Part shown: positions 43,854 through 52,295 of the stretch, one piece after another
How positions within the stretch are numbered: the first letter of the stretch is position 1
How the letters are laid out: each line of letters begins with the position of its first letter
DNA from: Streptomyces hundungensis
GTDB taxonomy: Bacteria; Actinomycetota; Actinomycetes; Streptomycetales; Streptomycetaceae
DNA length: 64,000 nucleotides
Assembly (NCBI RefSeq): GCF_003627815.1
Contig: NZ_CP032698.1
Location: forward strand, 434,001-498,000
Reading direction: 5' to 3'
Program-made: the position numbers and the translations under genes
The notes under the pieces: model-generated
Told to the model about the DNA's origin: nothing
Databases searched by the model: none
The model's input: the letters and a program-made list of their open reading frames with translations, nothing else

Positions 43854-44129
43854 TTGAGCGAGCGACGGATGACCAGGTCGGAGGTCCGGACCGTCCTCCT
43901 GGACGCGGTACGGGAGTTGCGGCCCGAGTTCGCCGGACTGCGGCTCACCGGTAACGAGCACCTCGGCGCGGAGCTGGGGCTGGACTCGGTGGCGCGGGTG
44001 GAGCTTCTGGTGGTGTTGGAGGAGGAGTTCGGGATCGAGGACGAGGTGGACCCGCGGATCTTCATGACGCCCGCGACGGTCAACGCGCTCGTGGACCAGA
44101 TCGTGGTGGCCGAGGGCGTCTGCCGGTGA
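43854..44129 (+). CDS. Acyl carrier protein
   Basis: 91 aa. The TTG start at 43854 is supported by GGAGGGG eight bases upstream; ATG 43869 is the alternative. The pantetheine site is LGLDSVARVELLVVLEEEFG with Ser45 as the attachment residue. The four-helix pattern is complete: helix 1 SEVRTVLLDAVREL, helix 2 after DSVAR, helix 3/4 PRIFMTPATVNALVDQIVV. It is a discrete ACP that would hold an acyl or aminoacyl group. The stop overlaps the P450 start (GTGA), so the two are translationally coupled, and the FAAL two genes later is its likely loading enzyme. Confidence 0.9.
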   Translation: MSERRMTRSEVRTVLLDAVRELRPEFAGLRLTGNEHLGAELGLDSVARVELLVVLEEEFGIEDEVDPRIFMTPATVNALVDQIVVAEGVCR

Positions 44130-45403
44130 GCGCCCCAGCGGTGGGTGTCCCCGCGGCCGGGGCAGGCGAAGGGGCGGCCGGTCACGGCGCCGGGTGCCCG
44201 GCGGGCGCGGGCCGAGTGCACCTCGCGGGTCCCCCGGTGGGCCCGGGGCGGGTGCACCTCGCGGGTCCCGCGGTGGCGGAGCGGTTCTTCGCCGCCGGGG
44301 ACGACGAGCTGTCCCACGCCGATGGCTGGAACGCCGTCTTCGGCGGACGGTTCGGCCGCGGTGTCCTCAACCTCGACGGAGAGCGGCACCGCTCCTGCCG
44401 CCAGGCACTCGCACCCCTGCTGCGACGCAGTGCGGTGAAGGACCACCAGGACCTCATCACGGAACTCCTCGCACGGGCCGCACGGAAGCTGCCCGTGGGC
44501 ACGCCGGTGGACCTGCACGCCTTCACCCAGCCGCTCGCCTTCACGGTGGCGGCCCGGCTGTTCGCCGGCATGGACGAGGACGAGGCGAACGAACTGCTGG
44601 CCCTGTTCGGCGAGTTGCGGACGCCGCCCGCCGGGGAACTCGGTACGCCCGGTGGCAACCGCGCCGCCCGGCGGGTGGGCCGCGCACGACGCCGGGTGCG
44701 CGAGATGCTGCGTGTCGCCGTCGGGCGCCTCGAAGACGTGGACGGGCCCGTGCGACGGCTGCGGGCGCTGCCCGATCCGCCGCCCGACGAGCTGATCGGC
44801 GAGAACATCGCGATCCTGATCCTCGCCGGGTACGAGACCACCGGGTACCTCAGTGCCCGGCTGCTGTGGCTGCTGGCCCGCCACCCGCGCGAACAGCAGG
44901 CGGTACGCGAAGAGGGCGGCGACCCGTCGACGGCGCCACGCCTGGACGCGGTGTTCCAGGAGACGGCGCGGCTGCACCCGCCGCTCGCATGGCTGCCCCG
45001 CCGGGCACGCAGCCACCTCGACCTCGGGGGCTTGCAGGTCCCGGCCGGCACCGAGGTCTTCTACTCGGTCTCCAACACCCAGCGCGATCCCGAGCTGTTC
45101 GCCGACCCGCACACGTTCCGGCCGGAACGCTTCGCGGAGCGCGCCACCGGGGATGCCGCCGAGGGGTCTACCGGAGCCGAGCGGCACGGCCGCTTCGCGC
45201 TGACACCATTCGGTGCCGGGCGGCGGATCTGCGTCGGCATCCATCTCGGCACGCTGGAGACGAAGCTGATCGTCTCCGGCCTCGTACGGGAGTTCCGTCT
45301 CACGGCCCCTGACGGCCTCCCGATCGGCGACGTCTCGCACAACGGCTCCACCGTCACCTCCGCCGCGCCGCTCCTGGCCCGGCTCGACTGGCTCTTTGGA
45401 TGA
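44126..45403 (+). CDS. Cytochrome P450 of the ACP/FAAL operon
   Basis: 425 aa, GTG start overlapping the ACP stop. The heme loop is FALTPFGAGRRICVGIHLGT with Cys369 as iron ligand. The I-helix is ILILAGYETTGYLSARLLWL with the proton-relay ET pair. The ExxR helix is AVFQETARLHPPLAWLPRRA, and RPERFAER precedes the heme loop. The Gly/Ala/Val-rich first 50 residues with a repeat (RVHLAGP twice) look unstructured. No ferredoxin or reductase is adjacent, so it must borrow redox partners. Its position between ACP and FAAL suggests oxidation of an ACP-bound chain. Confidence 0.9.
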   Translation: MSAPAVGVPAAGAGEGAAGHGAGCPAGAGRVHLAGPPVGPGRVHLAGPAVAERFFAAGDDELSHADGWNAVFGGRFGRGVLNLDGERHRSCRQALAPLLRRSAVKDHQDLITELLARAARKLPVGTPVDLHAFTQPLAFTVAARLFAGMDEDEANELLALFGELRTPPAGELGTPGGNRAARRVGRARRRVREMLRVAVGRLEDVDGPVRRLRALPDPPPDELIGENIAILILAGYETTGYLSARLLWLLARHPREQQAVREEGGDPSTAPRLDAVFQETARLHPPLAWLPRRARSHLDLGGLQVPAGTEVFYSVSNTQRDPELFADPHTFRPERFAERATGDAAEGSTGAERHGRFALTPFGAGRRICVGIHLGTLETKLIVSGLVREFRLTAPDGLPIGDVSHNGSTVTSAAPLLARLDWLFG

Positions 45404-47136
45404 CCATGGACACGCTCAACAGCCCCACCCTCGACAGTCCCGCACCCGACTCCCCCGCACCTGTCTCTCCCACGCTCGACCACACCGCGCCGACCTTGCG
45501 CGCACTCGACTCCCCCACGCTCTGCGACGCCGTCCGGGCACTCGGCCCCGGGGTGTCGGTGTCCTACCCGCGCACCGGCGAGCGGCTGGATGCCGCCGGA
45601 CTGGACACGGCATCGGAGCGGTTCGCCCACCGCCTGGTGGAGGCCGGGGTGCGCCCCGGCGACGTCGTGGGGCTGCTGTCCCCGACGGGTCCCCAGGTCC
45701 TGGTGGGTCTGCTGGGGATCGTACGGGCCGGGGCCGCGGCCAGCATGCTCCCGACCACCGCGGGTACGCCCGAGCGGGAGGCCGAGCGGCTGGCCCCCGC
45801 CGTCGGGGCGGCCGGCATGCGGCACCTGGTGGTGCGCCGGGACTGCGCCGACACGGCACGGGCGCTGCACGGTCTGCACCCCGCCCTGACGGTGGTGGAC
45901 ACCGAGTCGTCTCCCTCCCGCTCCCCCGCCGGGCGGCTGCCGCGGGTCGCGCCCGAGGACCTCGCGGTGGTCCAGTTCACCTCGGGCAGCACCTCCGCTC
46001 CCAAGGGGGTGATGCTCTCGCACGCCACCGTGCTGGCCGGGCTGCGGGCGATCGCCGCCTCCGCCCGGATGGGCGGGGACGACGTGATGGTGACCTGGGT
46101 ACCGCACTTCCACGACATGGGTCTGTTCGGCCCGTTGGCCGTCCTCTTCGCGGGCGGCAGCGTGCACGTCATCCCGCCGCTGGACTTCGTACGGCGTCCC
46201 GGCCGGGTCCTGCGGCTGCTGGCCGAGACCGGTGCCACCCTGCTGACCGGGCCGGACTTCTCCTACCAGCGGCTCGCGGCGGCCGCGACACCGGAGCTGG
46301 CGGCGGAGCTGGACCTGTCGCGCTGGCGGCTCGCCTTCAACGGTGCCGAGCCGGTCCGGTCCGCCACCGTCAGCGCCTTCCGCACCCGGATGGCGCCCGC
46401 GAAGGTCGCCGCGTCGACGATGTACCCGGTGTACGGCATGGCCGAGGCCACCTTGGCCATCACCTTCCCGGCGCCGGGCACCACGCCGCGTGTCGTCCAC
46501 GTGGACCGCCAACGCCTGTCGGACGACGGGCTCGCCATCGAAGTGCCGCCCGGGCACCCGCAGGCGAAGCCGCTGGTCGCAGTCGGCCGGCCGGTGCTGG
46601 GAATGGAGCTGCGGCTGGTGGACGCGGCGGGATCGGTGTGCGGGCCGGGGCAGTTGGGCGAGATCCAGATCTCCGGCCCGGCGGTCACCTCCGGCTACTA
46701 CGGGGACCCGGTCGCCACCGCCGCGGCCTTCGACGGGCCTTGGCTGCGCACCGGCGACCTCGGTCTCCAGCTCGACGGAGACCTGTTCGTCACCGGCCGC
46801 CGCAAGGAGATGATCGTCGTGAACGGGCAGAACCACTTCCCCGAGGACGCCGAGAGCCTCACCCGCGACCTGCCCGGCGTGCACCGGGGGCGGTGCGTCG
46901 CCTACGCGGACATCGCAGGTGAGCGTCTCACTGTCGCGGTGGAGATCGCTCCCGGCGGTGACCCGGACGTCGTAGCCCGGCAGATCCACCGCACGCTCGC
47001 CGAACGCCTGGGCACCGCTTCCGTCCACGTCCACCCGCTGCGCCCCGGCTGGCTGCCCCTCACCACCAGTGGCAAGTGGCAGCGCGGCCTGGTCCGCGAA
47101 CTGCTGGCGGACGAGGCGGGGGCCCCGCAGCGGTGA
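45400..47136 (+). CDS. Fatty acyl-AMP ligase-like (AMP-binding) enzyme
   Basis: 578 aa, ATG overlapping the P450 stop (ATGA). A Pro/Ser-rich leader (about 1-35, with repeated SPxLDSPAP) precedes the ANL fold. The phosphate loop is VVQFTSGSTSAPKGVMLSHA (the FAAL-type TSGST). Then follow MVTWVPHFHDMGLFGPLAVL, typical of FAALs (LPxxHDMGL), FSYQRLAAAATPELAAELDL, MYPVYGMAEATLAITFPAPG, and the hinge RTGDLGLQLDGDLFVTGRRK with EMIVVNGQNHFPEDAE. It should activate a fatty or aryl acid as AMP ester and load the ACP at 43854. The conserved lysine of the C-terminal domain appears near TTSGKWQRGLVRE. Confidence 0.9.
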   Translation: MTMDTLNSPTLDSPAPDSPAPVSPTLDHTAPTLRALDSPTLCDAVRALGPGVSVSYPRTGERLDAAGLDTASERFAHRLVEAGVRPGDVVGLLSPTGPQVLVGLLGIVRAGAAASMLPTTAGTPEREAERLAPAVGAAGMRHLVVRRDCADTARALHGLHPALTVVDTESSPSRSPAGRLPRVAPEDLAVVQFTSGSTSAPKGVMLSHATVLAGLRAIAASARMGGDDVMVTWVPHFHDMGLFGPLAVLFAGGSVHVIPPLDFVRRPGRVLRLLAETGATLLTGPDFSYQRLAAAATPELAAELDLSRWRLAFNGAEPVRSATVSAFRTRMAPAKVAASTMYPVYGMAEATLAITFPAPGTTPRVVHVDRQRLSDDGLAIEVPPGHPQAKPLVAVGRPVLGMELRLVDAAGSVCGPGQLGEIQISGPAVTSGYYGDPVATAAAFDGPWLRTGDLGLQLDGDLFVTGRRKEMIVVNGQNHFPEDAESLTRDLPGVHRGRCVAYADIAGERLTVAVEIAPGGDPDVVARQIHRTLAERLGTASVHVHPLRPGWLPLTTSGKWQRGLVRELLADEAGAPQR

Positions 47137-47177
47137 GGCCGGGGACGCCGTCCTCTCGGACGGCGTGCCCCCGGGCC
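47137..47177. terminator. Bidirectional stem-loop between FAAL and the EF-hand gene
   Basis: The convergent genes are separated by a hairpin: ggggacgccgtcc pairs with ggacggcgtgcccc around a 4-nt loop (tctc), extended by outer aggcc/gggcct pairs. It would end transcription from both sides. Confidence 0.65.
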
Positions 47178-47210
47178 TCGTTATCTCTTCGGCACTCTGT
47201 CCCGTGCCGG

Positions 47211-47777
47211 TCAGATCCGGCCGAAGAGGTGGTTGCCTGCGGCGTCGCAGTCCTCGCTCAGGAAGAACTCCCCGATGGCCTGGGCGAGTTCGGCCTCGGT
47301 GACATAGCCATCACCGTCGAGGTCGATGCGCTCCATGGCGGCCTCGTGGTCCGCGTCGCCCATGCCCAGACCGGCGTGGGCCTTGGCCAGCTCCGCCCCG
47401 TCCAGCCTGCCATCGCCGTTGGTGTCGCACAGGGAGATGATCGCCTTGGCCACGGGCTGGATGTGCTGCCGGTACCCCGCACCGGTCGCGGCGTCGGCCT
47501 TCATCCCGGCGACGTACTCCTCACGGCTGACGGAACCGTCCCCGTCGGTGTCGAGCGCCTCCCGCATGCCCTGCCACAGCGCCCGGTAGGCGTCGCTGAG
47601 CGCACGGTACTTGGGCGAGTTCGGAGCCTGCGCGAACTCCTGGCCCACCCGGGAAACGATCAGGTCGAAGTCCTCCTGGCTGATCCTGCCGTCGCCGTTG
47701 GTGTCGATCAGGTCGAAGTGCCGGGCGATCTTGCGGGACAAGCCACGAAGCGTGCTCCTTGCTGCGGAATGGATCAC
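47211..47777 (-). CDS. EF-hand calcium-binding protein
   Basis: 188 aa if GTG 47777 is used; the frame is open to 47927 and no ribosome site is convincing. Four EF-hands are visible: DTNGDGRISQEDF (about 26-38), DTDGDGSVSREEY, DTNGDGRLDGAEL and DLDGDGYVTEAEL, all with D-x-D/N-x-D-G loops and Glu or Asp at position 12, so all should bind calcium. It resembles the cytosolic calmodulin-like sarcoplasmic calcium-binding proteins known from Streptomyces (calexcitin/CabC type). No signal peptide or fused domain. Convergent with the FAAL operon; no functional link is evident. Confidence 0.8.
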   Translation of the reverse strand: MIHSAARSTLRGLSRKIARHFDLIDTNGDGRISQEDFDLIVSRVGQEFAQAPNSPKYRALSDAYRALWQGMREALDTDGDGSVSREEYVAGMKADAATGAGYRQHIQPVAKAIISLCDTNGDGRLDGAELAKAHAGLGMGDADHEAAMERIDLDGDGYVTEAELAQAIGEFFLSEDCDAAGNHLFGRI

Positions 47778-48071
47778 GTCGTTACGTAGCGTGAATGCTT
47801 GACTGCGCAGCGGAGTTGACTCGCCAGGATGGTGACCCTGGAACCGCCGGAACGGGCCCAAGAGCTGATTGCCGTCCCCCGCGCGGTGGATGTGACCACC
47901 AATGTGCTGAGTGCCGGTCCTGTGCACCTGCTTTCGCGCCCCGCGCGGCAGGGAATGGCTGAACGGCGAGGATGAGTGTGGGGGTACTGACCACGAGAGG
48001 GGGCCTCCCCCTGAGTGGTGGACACGCTGATACTGGATCTGCTTGATCCGGAGGAAGCGAGAAGACCGCCG

Positions 48072-48413
48072 ATGGCGCTGAAGGACTACTCGGACGAATT
48101 CAAGGCCGATGCCGTGGCCCTGTACGAGTCCACACCCGGGGCGACGTACAAGAGCATCGCCGCTGACCTGGGCATCAACCGGGCGACCCTGCGCGAGTGG
48201 GTGCTGCGGGACCGCGAACGCCGTGGCGTCACCGCCGCACCTGCGCGGCCTGCCTCTCCGCCGGCGGCGATCGCGTCCGCTGACCCGGACGAGCGGGTCC
48301 GCCGCCTGGAGGCGCGGGTGGCCGAGCTCGAGGCGAGTGAGCGCAAGCTCGCGACCGAGCGGGACATCCTGCGCAAGGCGGCCAAGTATTTCGCCGGAGA
48401 GACGAACTGGTGA
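48072..48413 (+). CDS. IS3 OrfA, copy 2
   Basis: 113 aa, identical in sequence to the OrfA at 16393: HTH SIAADLGINRATLREWVLRD and C-terminal leucine zipper. It overlaps OrfB by four bases (GTGA). Intact; it could supply function for copy 1 as well. Confidence 0.85.
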   Translation: MALKDYSDEFKADAVALYESTPGATYKSIAADLGINRATLREWVLRDRERRGVTAAPARPASPPAAIASADPDERVRRLEARVAELEASERKLATERDILRKAAKYFAGETNW

Positions 48414-49303
48414 GCCGCTTCCAGTTCGTCCACGACCACCGGAACACCTATGAGGTGAAGCGGCTCTGCCACGTCCTGGACGTCAGCCGGTCCAGCTACT
48501 ACAAGTGGTGCGCCGGCGCCGAAGCCCGCGCCGCCCGGCAGCGCCAGGACGTGGCCCTGGTCAAGGAGATCCGCCGGGTTCACGGCGAGTCCGGCGGCGC
48601 CTACGGCTCCCCGCGGGTGACCGCCGAGCTCCGCGAGAACGGCCACCGAGTCAACGAGAAGCGGGTCGCCCGGGTCATGCGGGCGTTCTCGATCACCGGG
48701 ATCCGCCTGCGCAGACGGGTCCGCACGACCGTCCCGGACCCGGCCGCGGGGACCGTCCCCGACCTGTTCGGCCGGGACTTCACCGCCACCGAGCCCGGGC
48801 GCAAGCTCATGGGCGACATCACCTATCTCCCGCTCCAGGGAGGGAAGTTCCTCTACCTCGCGACGGTGCTGGACTGCTTCAGCCGCAAAATTGTCGGCTG
48901 GTCCATCGCCGACCACATGCGCACGGACCTGGTCGCCGACGCGTTGCGGATGGCCGCCCGCACCCGCGGCTCACTGGAAGGCGCGGTCTTTCACTCCGAT
49001 CACGGAGCCCAGTACGGATCCAGGGCCTACGCCGGCCTCTGCGACCAGCTCGGGGTGACCCGGTCGATGGGCGCGGTCGGCACCAGCGCCGACAACGCCG
49101 CCTGCGAGAGCTTCCACGCCTCCCTGAAACGCGAGACCCTCCAGGGCGACCACGACTACGGCGACGCCACCACCTGCCGCCGCACCGTCTTCGCCTGGCT
49201 GACCCGCTACAACACCCGCCGCCGGCACTCCACCAACGGCCACCTCAGCCCCGACGCCTACGAACGACGACACCACAAAGCTAAACTCACGCTCGCCGCG
49301 TGA
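48410..49303 (+). CDS. IS3 OrfB, copy 2
   Basis: 297 aa, identical to the OrfB at 16731, with the same DDE motifs (MGDITYL, FHSDHGAQY, ACESFHASLKRE). Two identical intact copies in the same orientation indicate recent transposition and give a substrate for homologous recombination across the 30 kb in between. Confidence 0.9.
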   Translation: MSRFQFVHDHRNTYEVKRLCHVLDVSRSSYYKWCAGAEARAARQRQDVALVKEIRRVHGESGGAYGSPRVTAELRENGHRVNEKRVARVMRAFSITGIRLRRRVRTTVPDPAAGTVPDLFGRDFTATEPGRKLMGDITYLPLQGGKFLYLATVLDCFSRKIVGWSIADHMRTDLVADALRMAARTRGSLEGAVFHSDHGAQYGSRAYAGLCDQLGVTRSMGAVGTSADNAACESFHASLKRETLQGDHDYGDATTCRRTVFAWLTRYNTRRRHSTNGHLSPDAYERRHHKAKLTLAA

Positions 49304-49479
49304 TCGATAACCGCGTGCCCACCTTCATGGGGGAAGGCCCGAGTGGCGCTGACAAGAGCGGTCGCACAGGCCATGCGCCCGTCGGGCTCGTCACGGCCAC
49401 CGCCCCCTTGACCCAAAGCATCCAGGCCGGCCAGAGCACCGCCGGGGGTAAAAGGAGCCGTCGCACCGCGCCGATCGGG

Positions 49480-50004
49480 TCACTTGATGTCGGGCGGACA
49501 TGGCTTTTCCACGTGTGAGATCCAGGTGGTGAGCAGTCCTTCGAGCGCCTTCGCCTCGGCGGGCGTCAGCAGGCTCAGCAGGCGGCGTTCGTTGCGCATG
49601 TGGTCGGTGAATGCCTGGTCGATCAGAGCGCGACCGGGCTTGGTCAGGGCCACGATCCGGCCGCGCTGGTCGTCGTCGGAACGACGGCGGGTGACGAGTC
49701 CAGCCTGCTCCAGGCGATCGACTCGCTTCGTCATCGCGCCGGTGGTGACCATGGTGTGTGCGGCGAGTTCACCGGGCGCGCGCTCATAGGGCTCACCGGC
49801 GCGGCGCAGTGCGCACAGGACGTCGAACTCTCCCTCGCTGAGTCCGTAGCGCCCGTAGACGAGGCGAAGTTCCTCGGTGAGACGGTTGGCCAGGCGGTGC
49901 AGTCGGCCGATCACGCCCTGCGGGGACATGTCGAGGTCGGGCCGCTCGCGGCGCCAGTCGGCCTGGATGCGGGCCACTCGATCCAGGGGTTGCGGATTGT
50001 CCAT
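49480..50004 (-). CDS. MarR-family regulator
   Basis: 174 aa from ATG 50004. MarR winged helix: GEFDVLCALRRAGEPYERAP, GELAAHTMVTTGAMTKRVDR and LEQAGLVTRRRSDDDQRGRI, with the wing at SDDDQRG. N-terminal and C-terminal helices form the dimer interface. It is divergent from the EamA transporter and shares a 40-bp interval containing a 28-bp palindrome, the probable operator. The start codon lies about 8 bases from the candidate -10 (TATATT on the minus strand), so the mRNA is likely leaderless. Such MarR proteins respond to phenolic or drug-like ligands. Confidence 0.9.
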   Translation of the reverse strand: MDNPQPLDRVARIQADWRRERPDLDMSPQGVIGRLHRLANRLTEELRLVYGRYGLSEGEFDVLCALRRAGEPYERAPGELAAHTMVTTGAMTKRVDRLEQAGLVTRRRSDDDQRGRIVALTKPGRALIDQAFTDHMRNERRLLSLLTPAEAKALEGLLTTWISHVEKPCPPDIK

Positions 50005-50010
50005 GCCTAT

Positions 50011-50038
50011 CAATATAGCTTCCCAGGAAGCTATATTG
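50011..50038. promoter_or_regulatory. 28-bp palindromic MarR operator overlapping two promoters
   Basis: The palindrome caatatagcttcc-ca-ggaagctatattg has perfect 13-bp arms. Each arm contains TATATT-type -10 elements facing outward (50032-50037 for the transporter; 50012-50017 on the other strand for the regulator). A further half-site (ttccatggaagct) overlaps the transporter start. MarR binding here would switch off both genes. Confidence 0.75.
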
Positions 50039-50044
50039 TCTTCC

Positions 50045-50995
50045 ATGGAAGCTAATACTCGGTGGGTGGCCCTGACCGCTGTCGCACCGGTGGCCTGGGG
50101 CGCCAACTATTACGTCACCCATGAGTTTCTGCCGCCCGACAGCCCCCTCTACGGGGCGGCTCTGCGAGCGCTGCCCGCCGGTCTCGTCCTGTTGGGGCTG
50201 TGCAGGCAGCGACCGCGCGGTGCGTGGTGGTGGCGCTCCGCCGTGCTCGGGCTGCTCAACGTGAGCGTCTTCTTCGTCCTCGTCTACGCCGCCTCACAGC
50301 TACTTCCGTCGAGCATCGCCTCGACCGTTATGGCGGTGTCCCCGCTCGCGATGATGCTCATCGCCTCGGTCCTGGTGTCCGAGCGGCCCGGCATCGCACA
50401 CCTGGCCGGCGCCGCGATCGGGCTCGGCGGGGTCTGCCTCATGCTGCTCACGGGAACGGGAGGGGTGAGCGTGCCGGGAGTTCTTGCCTCGGCCGCGGCC
50501 ATGCTCGTGTCATCCTTCGGCCACATCCTGACCAAGCGGTGGAACGCCGGTAGCGACGTGCTCGCCTCGACCGCTTGGCAGCTCACCGCCGGAGGGTTGT
50601 TCCTGCTGCCGGTCGCCGCAGCCGTGGAGGGCCCTCCGCCCACCCTCTCCACCCCGGCGCTCCTCGCGTTCGGCTACGTCACCCTCGTCGCCACCGCGCT
50701 CGCTTTCGCCGCCTGGTTCACCGGGCTACGGCACCTGCCCGCCGGGACCGTGGGCCTGGTCGGACTGCTCAACCCTGTCACAGGTGTACTGCTCGGCACG
50801 GCAGTGGCCGGAGAGGCGCTGACAGCCCAGCAGGTGTGCGGGCTGGCACTCGTCCTGGTCGGAGTTGTCCTGGGACGGCCTACACGCGCAGGGCGACGGG
50901 GCGCCAGTCGGGCTCCTCTACAACTTCCAGTCCCCTGCGGAAATCAGGGGACACGGAAGCAGGGAGCAGCGCCGATAGCCTGCCGGGATGAGTGA
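50045..50995 (+). CDS. EamA/DMT-family transporter
   Basis: 316 aa from ATG 50045, with no ribosome site because the transcript probably starts at or next to the ATG. Ten hydrophobic segments in two EamA repeats are visible: first repeat RWVALTAVAPVAWGANYYVT, SAVLGLLNVSVFFVLVYAAS and SIASTVMAVSPLAMMLIASV; second repeat GVLASAAAMLVSSFGHILTK, LLAFGYVTLVATALAFAAWF and TGVLLGTAVAGEAL. The last 40 residues are polar and may be a read-through tail. It exports small metabolites or drugs; the substrate is unknown. Controlled by the divergent MarR. Confidence 0.85.
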   Translation: MEANTRWVALTAVAPVAWGANYYVTHEFLPPDSPLYGAALRALPAGLVLLGLCRQRPRGAWWWRSAVLGLLNVSVFFVLVYAASQLLPSSIASTVMAVSPLAMMLIASVLVSERPGIAHLAGAAIGLGGVCLMLLTGTGGVSVPGVLASAAAMLVSSFGHILTKRWNAGSDVLASTAWQLTAGGLFLLPVAAAVEGPPPTLSTPALLAFGYVTLVATALAFAAWFTGLRHLPAGTVGLVGLLNPVTGVLLGTAVAGEALTAQQVCGLALVLVGVVLGRPTRAGRRGASRAPLQLPVPCGNQGTRKQGAAPIACRDE

Positions 50996-52067
50996 GCGGA
51001 TAAGGCGGTGCGCCGCCGGCCCGATCTGTCCTCCACCCCGGAGATGCCCCACCAACGAGCCCATGGGCCAGCGGCGTTGGATACACGGGCCTGCTGTCGC
51101 CGGGCGCCATCTGCTGCCTTCAGCGATCGCCTCCGCCAAGGAGTGGAAGTAGCGCCGAACGTCGGCACCGACGACGTCCTGCTCAAGTACGGCGGGGTCC
51201 TGGTCCGGCTCGGCGACCGGTCGTCGCCCGTTCCGGCCCCCTTCACGGGGCGGCGTCCGCGCAGGGCTGCTCCCCCAGGACAAGGTCACAGCCGTCCGCG
51301 AACTCGAGGCGACCGGGCGGCGGGTGCTGGTCAGCGGCGCCGGCCTCGCCGACCTGCCCGACCTCTATACCTTCCAGCCCCGCCGAGGCCGGCACGAACT
51401 GTACTGACCAGGGCGATCGCAGCGTCCGATGGGTAGGAGTAGGCAGGCCATCGTCCCATCGCCCGGGGCACTCAGTTCGCGTAGAGGGCGGGAACAGGCG
51501 GCGTTCTCAGTCTCTACCTGTTAAGCAGCGCCGGATGAGGCCGGGCCCCGACACCGATCTGGAGGGTCGACGTGGCCGAGCACCCACCGACCGACGCCCT
51601 CCGCGCCTCGCGCTCGTCGGCCCGCGCAGTTGCAGATTCCGGCCTCGGGCAGCCTCAGCTCAACGCGTGAGCACTCCAGGCTTACTTCCTGCTCTCGTTC
51701 AATGACCCTGCGGGGTTGGCTGCCGAACGGTGACGAGGGTGGGTGGGACGGACGAGCGTGCGGCCATCCTGAACCGTCCGGCGCAAGGCGCCTGTCCGCT
51801 CTCCGCCACCGGGCGGCTTCCGCTGCGGCACGGGACGAACCGAGGCTGCCATGTGGCTGAGAGCGTGGACGAGTCGCAGAGTAGAGGGAACGGGGTGTTC
51901 ACGAGCAGGTCTGATCAACCACAATTCGCCAGCTTGAGAGGTTTTCCCGTGAGACGGGTGTCGTTGCCCGTCAGACTGCGGTCACCCACTGCGGAGGTAC
52001 CAACCGCCGCGACCCCGGAGATGCGCGCCGCCCTGCGCAAGGAGGTCGGGAATTGACGTGTCCGCCT
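50996..52067. other. 1.07 kb intergenic region with a P-type ATPase scrap
   Basis: Apart from the fragment at 51267-51407 I see only overlapping arginine-rich frames. A run at 51990-52056 reads VPTAATPEMRAALRKEVGN in one frame, possibly a gene remnant. No RNA gene or repeat is visible. Confidence 0.4.
51267..51407 (+). pseudogene. P-type ATPase fragment (HAD region)
   Basis: About 46 codons read LLPQDKVTAVRELEATGRRV then LVSGAGLADLPDLYTFQ. The LPQDKV...L...GRRVL segment is characteristic of the P-domain of metal-translocating P-type ATPases; the expected VGDGVNDAPAL is degenerate (SGAGLADLPDL). There is no start and no other ATPase part nearby. Confidence 0.45.
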
Positions 52068-52295
52068 TTACCCTGAGATCCGGGCGAAGCGCTCGTCCGG
52101 AGCCTTTTCGGTGAGGCCCTGATAGGTCTCGCTCCGGCGTCCCAGCAGCACTAAGACAAGACTGCATACCGCCAAAATCCCGGACGTCACCAGGCCGATA
52201 GCGAGGCGGCCGCCGAAAGTCGCGGCCACGAGGCAGGCGCCTCCGACGGCGAGGAAGAAGCCAGGGACGGACCGCCTGGCTGTGCTACTGGTCAT
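52068..52295 (-). CDS. Small membrane protein coupled to XRE regulator
   Basis: 75 aa from ATG 52295, overlapping the end of the XRE gene by 11 nt; ATG 52316 is an alternative. Two hydrophobic segments are seen: VPGFFLAVGGACLVAATFGG and AIGLVTSGILAVCSLVLVLL, then a polar tail RSETYQGLTEKAPDERFARI. A small XRE protein followed by a two-span membrane protein is a familiar pair in bacteria (DUF2178-like partner). The role is unknown; the membrane partner may modulate the regulator. Confidence 0.65.
   Translation of the reverse strand: MTSSTARRSVPGFFLAVGGACLVAATFGGRLAIGLVTSGILAVCSLVLVLLGRRSETYQGLTEKAPDERFARISG

Larger units (their letters stand above)
48001..49340 (+). mobile_element. IS3-family element, copy 2 (identical to copy 1)
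   Basis: Same ends, ORFs and length as 16322-17661, at a constant offset of 31,679 bp. Flanks are gagg to the left and gagt to the right, so there is no clean 4-bp target duplication, in contrast to copy 1. That could mean an event such as deletion or recombination after insertion. Confidence 0.85.

Noticed and set aside
45061..47034. 657-codon minus-strand frame opposite the FAAL gene
   Set aside because: No start signal and no family motif, while the plus strand has the full ANL motif set.
16322..49340. A composite transposon bounded by the two IS3 copies
   Set aside because: Copy 1 has its own GTGG duplication inside the P450 gene, so it inserted alone; 31.7 kb with many other elements is unlikely to have moved as one unit.
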